A DNA stretch of 64,000 nt from Sporolactobacillus laevolacticus DSM 442 (GTDB lineage: Bacteria; Bacillota; Bacilli; Bacillales; Sporolactobacillaceae), in NCBI RefSeq assembly GCF_000497245.1, contig NZ_AWTC01000005.1, positions 63,588 through 127,587 of the forward strand, given 5' to 3'. Position numbers and translations under genes: made by a program. Each line of letters opens with the position of its first letter. Within the stretch, counting starts at the first letter, position 1. Of the stretch, positions 53,443-63,114 are shown piece after piece. The notes under the pieces were generated by a model. It did no database searches. It was given only the letters and a program-made list of their open reading frames with translations, and was not told the origin of the DNA.

Positions 53443-54146
53443 TAGGCATGCGCCTCCTGTCCATAAGGAATACCTAGCCAATCAAATAATTCTTTATAGA
53501 GATAAAACAGGCTGACTTTTCGCGTTTGCTGACTCATGACATCCTTCCGAAACAATTCGCAACCGATTGGCAGATAAAGAAAATGGCTGTATGTCCGTAA
53601 TAGATTTGCATCCGGCCTCGGCATCCACTCCATAGCAAGAAGGTCGGTTTGATCGATGTGAACAGACGCCACCTTTTTTTCTTCTTCATCGGTGATTCGT
53701 TTTAGCAGAAATTTATGTTCTGCCTCTGTTGGCTGGCGGTTCAAAAAGGGATGCGTGTGAAACAGCTGCGTGACAAAAAGACTTTTCGGCAGGACTTCCA
53801 ATCGGTAGCTGCGCCATTTACTCTGTTCGGTTAGCACGATCAAATCTTTGCTTTCCTTGTTTCGGAAGGCAACCATCTGTTCATTGATTCTGACATACGC
53901 AGAGCTCTTGGCATAAATGTCCAGCATTTCGATTAACAAAACAGCTTGATCGGTTAACGCACCCGATTCCTTTAGCAACCGTTTTTCCTGTAAACTGCGT
54001 TTCGCCTTTTCAAAGATCTGATCATCAAGCATTAATAGTTGTTGAGGTTCCGGTAATCCAAACAATTGATTAACATCAAGGGCTGTGCCAAGCACATAGA
54101 GTTCCGCTGGAGAAAAACCGTCAATCACTAATTGTTCTACAGCCAT
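53442..54146 (-). CDS. T7SS-associated protein, possibly an EspG/DUF5081-like chaperone
   Basis: 234 residues, mixed alpha/beta, soluble. It begins VEQLVIDGFSPAELYVLGTALD and carries HTHPFLNRQPTEAEHKFLL and a C-terminal helical part. The opening and size recall EspG-type or DUF5081 proteins encoded with secretion substrates, but I cannot confirm a family. AAAGGGAG precedes the ATG. It lies between a WXG100-like gene and the toxin partner gene. Confidence 0.55.
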   Translation of the reverse strand: MAVEQLVIDGFSPAELYVLGTALDVNQLFGLPEPQQLLMLDDQIFEKAKRSLQEKRLLKESGALTDQAVLLIEMLDIYAKSSAYVRINEQMVAFRNKESKDLIVLTEQSKWRSYRLEVLPKSLFVTQLFHTHPFLNRQPTEAEHKFLLKRITDEEEKKVASVHIDQTDLLAMEWMPRPDANLLRTYSHFLYLPIGCELFRKDVMSQQTRKVSLFYLYKELFDWLGIPYGQEAHA

Positions 54147-54148
54147 CT

Positions 54149-54466
54149 TTACACTCCCTTTATCTTCGACACTTCATCCGTTTGCGAGAACGTGGATATA
54201 TGTGTTTGCAGGGATTTCAGAGAATCGGCATGCTTTGTTGTGATTTTCGTCATCTGGCGTTGATACTGAAGTACGATATCCATGAAGGCGATAAAAGCTT
54301 TTTTGTTCTTGCCGGACCAGTCCGCATTTCCCACGATATCGTCATTCAGCGCCTCGCCCTTTGCTAATGCACTTTTCAATGCCTCTTCGATTTGCTGCAT
54401 GCATTGAATGGCATCCTCAAGCTCGCCGCCTTTAATTTCAATGTGGCTTTTTCCTGCTCTCCCCAT
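54149..54466 (-). CDS. WXG100-like secretion substrate or partner
   Basis: 105 residues forming two helices around a turn, NADWSGKNKKAF, which is a W-S-G variant of the W-X-G motif of ESAT-6/YukE-type T7SS substrates. The second helix continues IVLQYQRQMTKITTKHADSL. The ATG at 54464-54466 follows AGGTGA at 8 nt. It could travel with the toxin as a heterodimer. Confidence 0.75.
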   Translation of the reverse strand: MGRAGKSHIEIKGGELEDAIQCMQQIEEALKSALAKGEALNDDIVGNADWSGKNKKAFIAFMDIVLQYQRQMTKITTKHADSLKSLQTHISTFSQTDEVSKIKGV

Positions 54467-54473
54467 GTTCACG

Positions 54474-54839
54474 TCACCTCTTTTTCCTATCTTCCTCTGC
54501 TGCTAACTGTTTATAGTGGTCATAGGCTAGTTTTGCTTCCCTTTTGGCCGTTTTCGCTTCAGCAAGTTTCTTCTTTAACGTGTTCCGTTTCGTCTTAAGC
54601 CGCTCATCAACGCGTTCACGTGACGCGCTGAATTCAATACCGGGCACTTTTGTTTTAGTCACATGAACCCCAGAATAGCTGCTGATCATCCTGTTGATTT
54701 CAGAAAGATCTTGTTCTGCCTGTTCAACATACATGCTGATATTCTGATACAGCTGATGATACTTTGAACGTTTACGTTCGTTCGTTGTTACGCCAATCCC
54801 GAAAAAGTTGCCGATTTGATCAAAAATCGATTCGCCCAA
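54474..54839 (-). CDS. Coiled-coil T7SS cluster protein
   Basis: 121 residues, TTG start after GGGAGG. N-terminal GESIFDQIGNFFGIGV is followed by two long charged helices (YHQLYQNISMYVEQAEQDLSEI and LKTKRNTLKKKLAEAKTAKR, in part). It is reminiscent of the YwqH-type helical proteins encoded before LXG toxins. Function unknown; spacing of 7 bp to the next gene indicates cotranscription. Confidence 0.6.
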   Translation of the reverse strand: MGESIFDQIGNFFGIGVTTNERKRSKYHQLYQNISMYVEQAEQDLSEINRMISSYSGVHVTKTKVPGIEFSASRERVDERLKTKRNTLKKKLAEAKTAKREAKLAYDHYKQLAAEEDRKKR

Positions 54840-54859
54840 GAGATCATCCTCCCTTGTGT

Positions 54860-55183
54860 TTATTGAAACAACCCCAGCCGCTCCGCTTCCTTTTTCACAT
54901 TCACTTTTTCTGTTTTACCTGGAGTTAAAAACAGTCCTTTGATGATTTTTTCATCCTGATGGGGCTGGATGAATGTTAAGCTACGTACTTCGCTTGGTAT
55001 TTTATGATAAGAATTGGCCATATCTGTATTAATTTCGTCTGTATTGATGGTCGTGTTCTGTTTTTTAAAATGATTGGGCTTGACGTTTACATTTGACTTG
55101 CTTTCCCCATAACCGGAGATGAAAAGAAAAGCGGTTAGCGCCAAACTGATGAGCAGAAGCCGATTACATGATTTCCGTCTCAT
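54860..55183 (-). CDS. Small exported T7SS protein, EssA/YueC-like
   Basis: 107 residues with an N-terminal signal or anchor (NRLLLISLALTAFLFISGYG) and a short polar domain (TTINTDEINTDMANSYHKIP, LFLTPGKTEKVNVKKEAERL). It overlaps the 3' end of the EsaA gene by 20 bp, exactly where EssA/YueC lies in other T7SSb operons, but it is shorter and lacks the usual C-terminal membrane helix. AGAGGAG precedes the ATG. Confidence 0.55.
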   Translation of the reverse strand: MRRKSCNRLLLISLALTAFLFISGYGESKSNVNVKPNHFKKQNTTINTDEINTDMANSYHKIPSEVRSLTFIQPHQDEKIIKGLFLTPGKTEKVNVKKEAERLGLFQ

Positions 55184-58100
55184 GCGCCTTCTCCTCTCTC
55201 ACATGCTGAATGATCGCCCGGATTCCGATTACCGCAAAAACTGGAACGAACAACCCGACAATCGCCATCAATCCTTTATAGAATGGAAGATAATCAGGTC
55301 CATAGGCAATCGCCATATAGACATCTGCCGCCGGATTTTGGAACGCGAAACGATCCAAGCTGTTTCGGAGCAGCGGCAGTGTGAAGATAACGATCATCGC
55401 TGTCAATATGAGCACACCGACAATTTCCGATAATTGATAGGCTTCACGAATCCACGCCGACATCACTGCGATCAAGCCAACGGTAAAGATGCTCCACATG
55501 ATTGCAGCTGTACCGTCCAACCCATATTGGGAAATCCCGTAATAAATGACAGCCGAAGACGTAACCAGACCAAGCAAAATGGAGATCAAAGCATTTGCGG
55601 TCACGCTCAAATTGCGATAATGATAGCTAAAGAAGCCGGTCAGAATGCTGGCAATGAGTACAGCAAGCAATGTCAGGAATGGCTGCGTCACAGGAGTTGT
55701 CGGCGTTGTATCATTACTCGTCGTACTCTGATCCTGATTCTGTGTCTGATTGTTCGCGTTGCCGACCTGAACACCTGCAAGATTAACAGGACTGGCCAAC
55801 TGCTGGTATGCATTCTGATTACGATTACCAGGTTCGCCGGTGTTCCCAAGTGTCTGGGAAATAGTGCTACCCAGTTCTGCGGTTGCATTCAGGTTTTGCC
55901 CCCAAGAACCGGTTAATTGGTTTGCCCCGCCCTGGACATCGTTTACCAGTGACTGGACGTTTTGTGAATCCTTCAAAATTAACGATTCATTGTCCGAGAT
56001 GTTTTGAAGTGCTTCATCAATTGTATTCAGTTGGTCAAAGGTATTGCTCTTGAATGACAATGCAAAACCATTATCTACATTGTCGAAAGTAGGATCTGGT
56101 TCTGTCACAACAAGCGGTTTAGCGATGGAAGCAACCTGTTGTTGTACATCATTCATATTACTTGTCAACGTATTTTCGACTTTTCCCAGTTCGGTTTTTT
56201 GATTTGTTAATGCATCATTGTATCGTTTTATGGCGGAATTATATTGATCTTGTATCGATCGTTGGGTGTTTGTTAAAGTCTCAGTCTGATTAACTGGTTG
56301 CGCTGTTGTTTGTATTGTTCCTAAAGATGTGACCGATGAAGTGAGTTGACCTGTTGCCTGGTCAACCCACTTAACATTAGTATTCAATGCATCATATATC
56401 GATTGAGTAGGATCAGTTGGTTTATTGGGTTCCGTAAGTTCAGGATCGGCAGGCTTTGTAAGACCAGGATCAGTTGGTTTAGTAAACTTAGGATCAATAG
56501 TAGGTTTCGTAAGTTTTGGATCCAACGGTTTAGTCAGCTTAGGATCAGTTGGTTCAGCAAGCCCTGGATCAATAGGTTCAGTGAGCTCTTTAGGCCTATT
56601 AGTTACAAAATTTAACAGTTTGTTTAAACTGTTAAAAGTATGATTAAGCATTTCCTGATAAACCTTTAAAGTCGTTTCATCATAATTATTTGCCTCCGAA
56701 GGATTGATGAATAATGATGGATTTTCATATTCAGTATCATTGTCAATATTATCTAGATACGGAGTGAGTTCACTAATACTTTTTATTTCTTCATTATTAG
56801 CAAGTCCTGATGAACCTCCAATATCATTTTGAGTTTTACCAATACTTTTAAGAACATCTTGCTCACCATCCCACTTCGTAGTACTGGAAAGCGGAGTAGG
56901 TTTCGTTGATTCTTTAAGATTCTCTATGTCATCTTTTACATTATTAATTGCATTATCATTCGCCATTTTGTAGAGTGTCTGATTTTGGTTATAGATATCT
57001 TGTTCTTGGCTGTAAAGGGTCTGCGCCTGGTTATAAAGTGTCTTTCCCTGATCATAGCGAGTATATACCTGATCATAAAAGGAATTTGCCTGATTATAAT
57101 AACCGTACAGCTGATCAAATAAGTTATCGGTCTGGCCATAAATACCATAGGCCTGATCATAAAGGGTATGAGCTTGCTCATAAAAGGTATCTGCCTGATG
57201 ATAGTAACCATATAACTGATCGTATAAGTTATTATTCTGACCAAAAAAGCCATAGGATTCATCATAAAGATCATGGGCTTGATCATAATAGCTATTGGCT
57301 TGTGTAAATAGATCCTGTGCCGATTTATTAAGGGTATTCACTTGCCCAAATATGTTATTAGAATCACTTGCATTGTCGGGATTAATTACAGCATTAAGAT
57401 TGTCCTTAGATATATTAATCTTTGTGATTAGTTCATCAACAGGTGTAATTAAATGATCCGTATAGGCGTTTGAAATGCCCCCTAACTGATCAGTTGATTT
57501 AGAATTAATCGTTGAAAGGCTTGTATTTGCCCCATCAATCAAATGGTTTAATCCCGTTAGTTCATTTCCAGTATCCAATGGATTCTCGATCGTAACCGCC
57601 GTGCTCAGTGGGTCAACCATCCCATTATTAAATGTATTCACGACTTTTGTAAGATTGGCCTGGCTTTGAGTTGTAGCATCGTCCACCAGTTGCTTGTTTG
57701 CGTCTCTTGTTTTTTCGAGTGCCTGGATCTGCTGATTCATCTGATCGCTTAGTTTGTTCAGAGCATCCAGCTGCTGGCTGACCCGAGTTTTTGTATCCGT
57801 CAGGGTTGACTGCCGGTCACTTAAGTCTCCAGCTGTTTGTTTTGTTTCACCAAGCAACTCATTGATTTGGTTTAATTGTGCATCAAATACCTGTGCCATA
57901 TTTTTTGAGGACGGCTTGTAGAAATCAGACATCGCTTGAAGATACTGTTTATCCTTGTTCACTACATCTGAGAAATTGCCTCGAATATAGCTGAGTTTGT
58001 CGGAAATAATCCGCCAGTAGATTTTTGAAAACTGCTGATTCAGCGTCCCTTTCACCTTTTGCATTTCGGTCTGGATTTTGGCGGTGTCCTCAGCCGTCAG

Positions 58101-58538
58101 TTTCGGATTTGCCTGATAGGAAATAACCGCTGCTTTTGGGTTTGAATTAGTATAAGTAAAAATATTAGTTGTGAAATTGGAAGGAATATAGAATACTGCT
58201 TGATAATCGCCTTGCTTCAAGCCGTTGTCGGCAACACTCCGACTGACGGTCTCCCATTGGTAATCATCGCCGTTAGAAAAAAGTGGAACGACCTGGTTTC
58301 CCAGATTCAAGCGCTGACCGCCGAGAGTTGCTCCCTGGTCTTCATTTACGATTGCTAGATGGTCGATTTTCGTGGTTGGTGTACTTGTTTTTGTGCTATT
58401 TTTCTTTACCGTCTGTTGCGGCTGTGCAGCCGGTGGGGTCAAATAGCGGGGCAGGGCTCCGGAAATGCAAACAATCACGATAAATACGATCGCTAGTGAT
58501 CCCCATTTCTTTAAACGGCTGATCCATTGTTCATTCAT
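55164..58538 (-). CDS. esaA: Type VII secretion protein EsaA/YueB with two repeat arrays
   Basis: 1124 residues. Layout: membrane helix at 12-28, a YhgE/Pip-like start (IDHLAIVNEDQGATLGGQRL), a long extracellular coiled region, and about six membrane helices from about 940. EsaA is the extracellular stalk of T7SSb; its B. subtilis form YueB is the receptor for phage SPP1. Two unusual arrays interrupt the ectodomain: sixteen heptads at 413-524 and proline-rich octads at 653-710. AAGGAG lies 9 nt before the ATG. Confidence 0.9.
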   Translation of the reverse strand: MNEQWISRLKKWGSLAIVFIVIVCISGALPRYLTPPAAQPQQTVKKNSTKTSTPTTKIDHLAIVNEDQGATLGGQRLNLGNQVVPLFSNGDDYQWETVSRSVADNGLKQGDYQAVFYIPSNFTTNIFTYTNSNPKAAVISYQANPKLTAEDTAKIQTEMQKVKGTLNQQFSKIYWRIISDKLSYIRGNFSDVVNKDKQYLQAMSDFYKPSSKNMAQVFDAQLNQINELLGETKQTAGDLSDRQSTLTDTKTRVSQQLDALNKLSDQMNQQIQALEKTRDANKQLVDDATTQSQANLTKVVNTFNNGMVDPLSTAVTIENPLDTGNELTGLNHLIDGANTSLSTINSKSTDQLGGISNAYTDHLITPVDELITKINISKDNLNAVINPDNASDSNNIFGQVNTLNKSAQDLFTQANSYYDQAHDLYDESYGFFGQNNNLYDQLYGYYHQADTFYEQAHTLYDQAYGIYGQTDNLFDQLYGYYNQANSFYDQVYTRYDQGKTLYNQAQTLYSQEQDIYNQNQTLYKMANDNAINNVKDDIENLKESTKPTPLSSTTKWDGEQDVLKSIGKTQNDIGGSSGLANNEEIKSISELTPYLDNIDNDTEYENPSLFINPSEANNYDETTLKVYQEMLNHTFNSLNKLLNFVTNRPKELTEPIDPGLAEPTDPKLTKPLDPKLTKPTIDPKFTKPTDPGLTKPADPELTEPNKPTDPTQSIYDALNTNVKWVDQATGQLTSSVTSLGTIQTTAQPVNQTETLTNTQRSIQDQYNSAIKRYNDALTNQKTELGKVENTLTSNMNDVQQQVASIAKPLVVTEPDPTFDNVDNGFALSFKSNTFDQLNTIDEALQNISDNESLILKDSQNVQSLVNDVQGGANQLTGSWGQNLNATAELGSTISQTLGNTGEPGNRNQNAYQQLASPVNLAGVQVGNANNQTQNQDQSTTSNDTTPTTPVTQPFLTLLAVLIASILTGFFSYHYRNLSVTANALISILLGLVTSSAVIYYGISQYGLDGTAAIMWSIFTVGLIAVMSAWIREAYQLSEIVGVLILTAMIVIFTLPLLRNSLDRFAFQNPAADVYMAIAYGPDYLPFYKGLMAIVGLFVPVFAVIGIRAIIQHVREEKAHETEIM
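56409..56582 (-). repeat. Proline-rich octad repeats in esaA
   Basis: Encodes residues 653-710, about seven units of TxPxDPxL (for example TEPIDPGL, AEPTDPKL, TKPLDPKL, TKPTDPGL, TKPADPEL), each 24 bp, some with one extra residue. Such spacers are extended and rigid. Confidence 0.85.
56967..57302 (-). repeat. Sixteen tandem 21-bp (heptad) repeats in esaA
   Basis: Encodes residues 413-524 as sixteen heptads in perfect register, consensus QaxxLYD (for example QAHDLYD, QAHTLYD, QLYGYYN, QGKTLYN). The first ten form two homologous blocks of five (105 bp each). Gln at position 1 and Tyr/Phe at position 6 are nearly invariant. Confidence 0.92.
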
Positions 58539-58577
58539 GTCGATGAGCTCCTTTAATTAGAGTAGATTTTCAATTCT

Positions 58578-61500
58578 TTATCGATTTGCTGTATCAAAAG
58601 CTGGGGCATCGGTCCGCGGAATCATTAGCCGACGGTCCTGACCTTGATGAATCAGATAGCCAAAACCAACGTCCAGCGCCTGTTCCTTGCTTATATAAGG
58701 CAGTGTGAATACGGATTGATCGGTTTTGCGAACAAGAAGCAGTGCGTCTTTCGCATTCTTCAGCTCTGCAACAAGCGGGTCGTAGCCTTTCCATTCCAAC
58801 TGATTTCCTGACGCGATCACACAAAATCCGATTGGCGCGAATCGTTTCATTAGATTGATAATCCTTGTCTGAAGACGGCTGTCAATTTTGCGGAGGAATG
58901 TGTCCAATCCGTCAATCAACAAATAATAGGCAGGATAATTCGCCACAATATCCGCGCGCGTCTGACCGGTCTCCAGCATCTTTTCCTTAACTTCCTGCTC
59001 TCTTGCCGCGAGCGTATGTTCCAATTGGTCGGCGTACAATTCAACCATGTCGCTGTCATCCAGATACATCCAACCATGATTTTCTGCCGCCTTGGCAAAA
59101 ACAAGTTCTTCCGAATCACTGATTGCAATCATTGCTTGATTCTGCCTCATGATTTGCTCCAAAATGAATCGGATGATGTTAGTTTTCCCTTTTCTTGAAT
59201 CACCGACAATGATGAACGCATTCATCTGCCCGATGCTGATGCCCAGCGGTTTGACAGATTCCTCGTCAAGGCCGAGATAGATCGTTTGTGTATCCAGCTT
59301 CTTGTAGTTAAGAAATTCAGATACATCCAGTCGTTCCGGCAGCATCGGCACATGGTAAATGGTCTCGCTTTCCGGATAGATCCGGTTGCAGGCGCGCATT
59401 TCCTCACGCAGCCGTTCAAGATGCTCGCCTGCCGTTTTCGCTTCAAAGGGCAGATACATCTGTACCGTTTCTAATTCATCAATCTTAATCAGTGCCCTTC
59501 CTGGTATCGCTTCAACGTTTTTCTTAACGGAACCGCTGAAAATCGTATAGAATTCCGACTGATCCGTCATGTAATGAGACAAACGGATTGGTAGGCTGGC
59601 CAGCAGATTCGGGCGGATGCCGTTCGCACGTGAGACGGACAGGACAAATTGAATGCCGAGACTTCCGCCTTCCCTTGCCCAGCGAACAAAGGCTTCTTCC
59701 ATCGAATCAGCCGCCTCTTCGCGCAAGGCTTCAAAATTATCAACAATAACTTTGATATAGGCCAATGGATCCGTTTCCTGTTCGTTAAATAGTTCAATGT
59801 TCGGTACCCCTGTACGGCGAAGCAAATCCTTGCGTTTTTGTATTTCCTGATTCATCCATTTAGCGAACTTATCCATTTTCTCTTTTTCATCAAGACGGAA
59901 ATAGTCGCCCGTGTGGTGCAGCGCCCTGAACGAAAGCAGGCCACCGCTGCCGAAATCAAAAATATAAAAGTGCACCTGGTCGGGTGAATAACGTCTGGCT
60001 GCCTCTAGCAGATAAGATGAGATGGTCGTTGTTTTTCCAAATCCCGACGCGCCAAACAGGGCTATATTTTTTTCCTTCCTCAGATTCAGATAAACCGGTG
60101 TCTGTTCCTGCTTCTCCGGATGATCCGCAAGTCCGATCATAAAGCGGTCGTCTTTTTTCAGATTCTCCGCAAGTGCCGGACGAACAAGATGAACAGGCAG
60201 CGGTGCAATCCATGGACTCTTCAATCGTTCGAGCCCCATCTCTTGATAGAGATCTGCGATGGCTTGAACAACGGCTTCCAGCTCGGTCTCCTTCTTTGCC
60301 TGCACCTCTTTCTTCGCGTGCACCTCTGAAATCGGGTACAGGCCGGTGTCTCTTACATAAAAGACATCATCTTCAGATGTATAAATGTTCTTCTCATAAG
60401 GCGCGCCGCTCCAGGCAGACTGGAACAGTTCATACATTTCATTGTTTCCGACTTGCAGATAACCGCGTCCGACCTGCTTGAGTTCAGCAGCATCGCCATT
60501 GCCGAGAATGTCATTGCTGTCCGATTTATCCTGGACACGTAAGGCGATTTTAAAACGTGAGTTGCTTCGGATCTGGTCGTCAACGACACCTGCTGGTTTC
60601 TGTGTTGCTAGAATCAAATGGATACCAAGGCTTCGGCCGATGCGCGCCGTTGTAACCAGTTCGCGAATAAAGTCCGGCTCCTCTTTTTTCAATTCCGCAA
60701 ATTCGTCAGAAATGATAAAGAGATGCGGTAATGGAAGTTTAACCTTGCCTTGTTTATAGAGCAGCTGATAGTCGTTGATATGGTTAATGTTATTTTCCGA
60801 AAAAAGCAGCTGGCGTCGACGCGATTCACTCTTTACTGCAGCCAGTGCCCGATCACTGAAATTCTTTTCGTCATTGATATTGGTCATCGTTCCAAGCAAA
60901 TGGGGCAGCTTTTCAAAAAGCTGGGCCATTCCGCCGCCTTTAAAGTCAATCAGCAGGAAGGCGACATCATGTGGATGAAAGTTAGTGGCCAGTGCTAAAA
61001 CATAGGATTGAAGGAATTCACTTTTCCCGGAACCGGTAGTTCCTGCCAGTAATCCGTGCGGGCCGTGTGCTTTTTCATGAAGGTTCAGTTCAAGCACATC
61101 ATTCTTGCTGCGAAGTCCGACCGGAACCGCTAGTGACTGGATCGGATCATGCTGCGCCCAGCGTTCCTTAATGTGCAAGTCGTGAACATCCTCCGCGTGC
61201 ATCATCTCAAGGAATGTGACACTGTCCGGAATGGAATTGGTGTACCCGCTTCGGTGATTCAGTGATGCGAGTCTTCTTGCGAAACGTTCGTTACCCGCTT
61301 TTTTGAACGGATCAATCTGGAACGTCTGTCCATTCGCCACTTTATTCAGAATCAAGACGTCGCCTGCATGTTCATTGACATAGCGGACTATGGTCGAAAC
61401 ATTTTCATTCAAGTTATCTTTCGTGTTCGCCAGAAAGATTGAACTGACGCCGATATCGGTAAAATCTTTGCTCAGAAATTCGGTGATTTCATGCTCATGA

Positions 61501-63065
61501 ATCAATTTGTCTGACGCAATCACAAAGACAAGGTGCGGTAAAAAGATCTTTTTTTCCTTCTTATCCGTGTGTGCTCTTTCTTTCATTAATTCATATACGC
61601 CGGAGAGCAGCTGATCACGCGTCTGTTCACTATAGACCATGCTGCGTCCTTGTGTATTCAGGCTCTTAAGATGCGGCAGCCACTTCAACCATGCCCATTC
61701 CGTGTATTCCTCTTCATCGAAGAGAACGACAAAACGCAAATCATGGTAGCTATGGAAAAAGACAAGCTGTAGAACCATCTGCTGCACCGCTTTTCTGATA
61801 ATCGAGTGCTTACCGACAAGGCCGAGCGGACCGTCCAACAAACGGATGGTCAACGGCACATCGTTAATTTCGCGGTAATGGTCCAAAATCGTTTTCGCCT
61901 CGCGATAGAGCGCGTCAAATGAACGATTGGAAAGATCCTGTTCACTGCCCTGAATTTCATAATCCGGTGGCAATGTCGTGACACCCAGGCGAATATCAAG
62001 AAAATCATCGTCCTCCCGGCTGCGCTCCCAAATGCGCGGGCTCAGCTGATTCGCAAGCTCTTTCAATTTTGCGCTGTTCGGGAACTGGTAACGGAGTACA
62101 AAACGCTGTTTTTCATAGAGCTGATTTAACTCCTCACGCTTTTCCTTCAGATAATTGGTATAGTTTTCCTTGCGTTCTTTTCTTCGTTCTTTCGTCTGCC
62201 TCGACTCCCTAACATACTGATAAACGGAAGTCACAATCGTTGAGAGAAACATTACGATCGAGATCAGCATATAAATGCCGCTTGGCTGAACAAAAAGCAC
62301 AACCGCCATAACAATCAGCATGATCACCGGCGGCAAAATCATCATCCAGAGATTGCGGCGATTGTCGCCGTCTGAATCTGAGGGCCATGAAAATTTCACC
62401 TTATCGTTTGGACGTTCATAAATCAGCCTCGGTATTCTTTGGTAGTCCGGATATTTGTCGGCGAGCATCGTTTTAGGATTTCGTGTTGGCGCAAACCGAG
62501 TTTCAAATGCGTTACCCGCAGTCACTACGAGCAAATCTTCCGATTCCAAAATCCACTCATTCAAGCCCCAGAACAGAACATCACCAGCTTCAAGCGGCGC
62601 ACTTTGATGCACACGCTCTCCATTCAAATAAACAGGAATGCCTTTGGATGAAGAAAAAATGCGCCAGATTTTCCCTTCTTTGCTCAACTGAAAACCCGGA
62701 TCATCTTTATACTCCGGAAATGAGAAGTCAGCTGTTTCTGATGCTGATATCGACAGTTGAATGTCACTGCCAATATAGTACCCGGATGCCTCCGGAGCAT
62801 CATCTGCCTGCTGACAAAACATATTCACTTTGCCGGTCTGCAAGGGTTCAGTGATGCTCACTAACCATTTGCTTTGAGCATATTGCTTATGCAGTTTCCA
62901 GTTGTTATCTTCCTGATCCCAATTCAACCGGATCTTCTCATCCAATGTGTACGAAAGGGTGATGGTGTCCGACCATTCATTTCCAATAACCACTTCTTTT
63001 TTATGAAAAGGCTGAAGATCAATGACTTGAGCATGCTCTTCTGTAAACAGCCATAATTTTTCCAA
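58578..63065 (-). CDS. essC: Type VII secretion ATPase EssC/YukB
   Basis: 1495 residues. Two N-terminal FHA-like domains (about 1-190), two membrane helices (about 240-285), then three FtsK/SpoIIIE-type ATPase domains with P-loops GTTGSGKS (675-682), GASGFGKT (1005-1012) and GDSRKGKT (1288-1295). The first has Walker B LLIDFKGGG and FIISDEFAEL; the others are less canonical, as usual. It drives substrate export. The start is TTG at 63063-63065 with GGAGGGGAG just upstream; the longer frame is rejected. The C-terminal sequence of EssC often matches the linked toxin set. Confidence 0.95.
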   Translation of the reverse strand: MEKLWLFTEEHAQVIDLQPFHKKEVVIGNEWSDTITLSYTLDEKIRLNWDQEDNNWKLHKQYAQSKWLVSITEPLQTGKVNMFCQQADDAPEASGYYIGSDIQLSISASETADFSFPEYKDDPGFQLSKEGKIWRIFSSSKGIPVYLNGERVHQSAPLEAGDVLFWGLNEWILESEDLLVVTAGNAFETRFAPTRNPKTMLADKYPDYQRIPRLIYERPNDKVKFSWPSDSDGDNRRNLWMMILPPVIMLIVMAVVLFVQPSGIYMLISIVMFLSTIVTSVYQYVRESRQTKERRKERKENYTNYLKEKREELNQLYEKQRFVLRYQFPNSAKLKELANQLSPRIWERSREDDDFLDIRLGVTTLPPDYEIQGSEQDLSNRSFDALYREAKTILDHYREINDVPLTIRLLDGPLGLVGKHSIIRKAVQQMVLQLVFFHSYHDLRFVVLFDEEEYTEWAWLKWLPHLKSLNTQGRSMVYSEQTRDQLLSGVYELMKERAHTDKKEKKIFLPHLVFVIASDKLIHEHEITEFLSKDFTDIGVSSIFLANTKDNLNENVSTIVRYVNEHAGDVLILNKVANGQTFQIDPFKKAGNERFARRLASLNHRSGYTNSIPDSVTFLEMMHAEDVHDLHIKERWAQHDPIQSLAVPVGLRSKNDVLELNLHEKAHGPHGLLAGTTGSGKSEFLQSYVLALATNFHPHDVAFLLIDFKGGGMAQLFEKLPHLLGTMTNINDEKNFSDRALAAVKSESRRRQLLFSENNINHINDYQLLYKQGKVKLPLPHLFIISDEFAELKKEEPDFIRELVTTARIGRSLGIHLILATQKPAGVVDDQIRSNSRFKIALRVQDKSDSNDILGNGDAAELKQVGRGYLQVGNNEMYELFQSAWSGAPYEKNIYTSEDDVFYVRDTGLYPISEVHAKKEVQAKKETELEAVVQAIADLYQEMGLERLKSPWIAPLPVHLVRPALAENLKKDDRFMIGLADHPEKQEQTPVYLNLRKEKNIALFGASGFGKTTTISSYLLEAARRYSPDQVHFYIFDFGSGGLLSFRALHHTGDYFRLDEKEKMDKFAKWMNQEIQKRKDLLRRTGVPNIELFNEQETDPLAYIKVIVDNFEALREEAADSMEEAFVRWAREGGSLGIQFVLSVSRANGIRPNLLASLPIRLSHYMTDQSEFYTIFSGSVKKNVEAIPGRALIKIDELETVQMYLPFEAKTAGEHLERLREEMRACNRIYPESETIYHVPMLPERLDVSEFLNYKKLDTQTIYLGLDEESVKPLGISIGQMNAFIIVGDSRKGKTNIIRFILEQIMRQNQAMIAISDSEELVFAKAAENHGWMYLDDSDMVELYADQLEHTLAAREQEVKEKMLETGQTRADIVANYPAYYLLIDGLDTFLRKIDSRLQTRIINLMKRFAPIGFCVIASGNQLEWKGYDPLVAELKNAKDALLLVRKTDQSVFTLPYISKEQALDVGFGYLIHQGQDRRLMIPRTDAPAFDTANR

Positions 63066-63114
63066 AAATGCTCCCCTCCTCACGAGGTCGTTCATATGCT
63101 ATATCCGTGTAGGC

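Noticed and set aside
56967..57302. Regularly spaced short repeats that could suggest a CRISPR array
   Set aside because: The 21-bp units are contiguous, in frame, degenerate at DNA level and lie inside a long coding sequence; there are no unique spacers and no cas genes.
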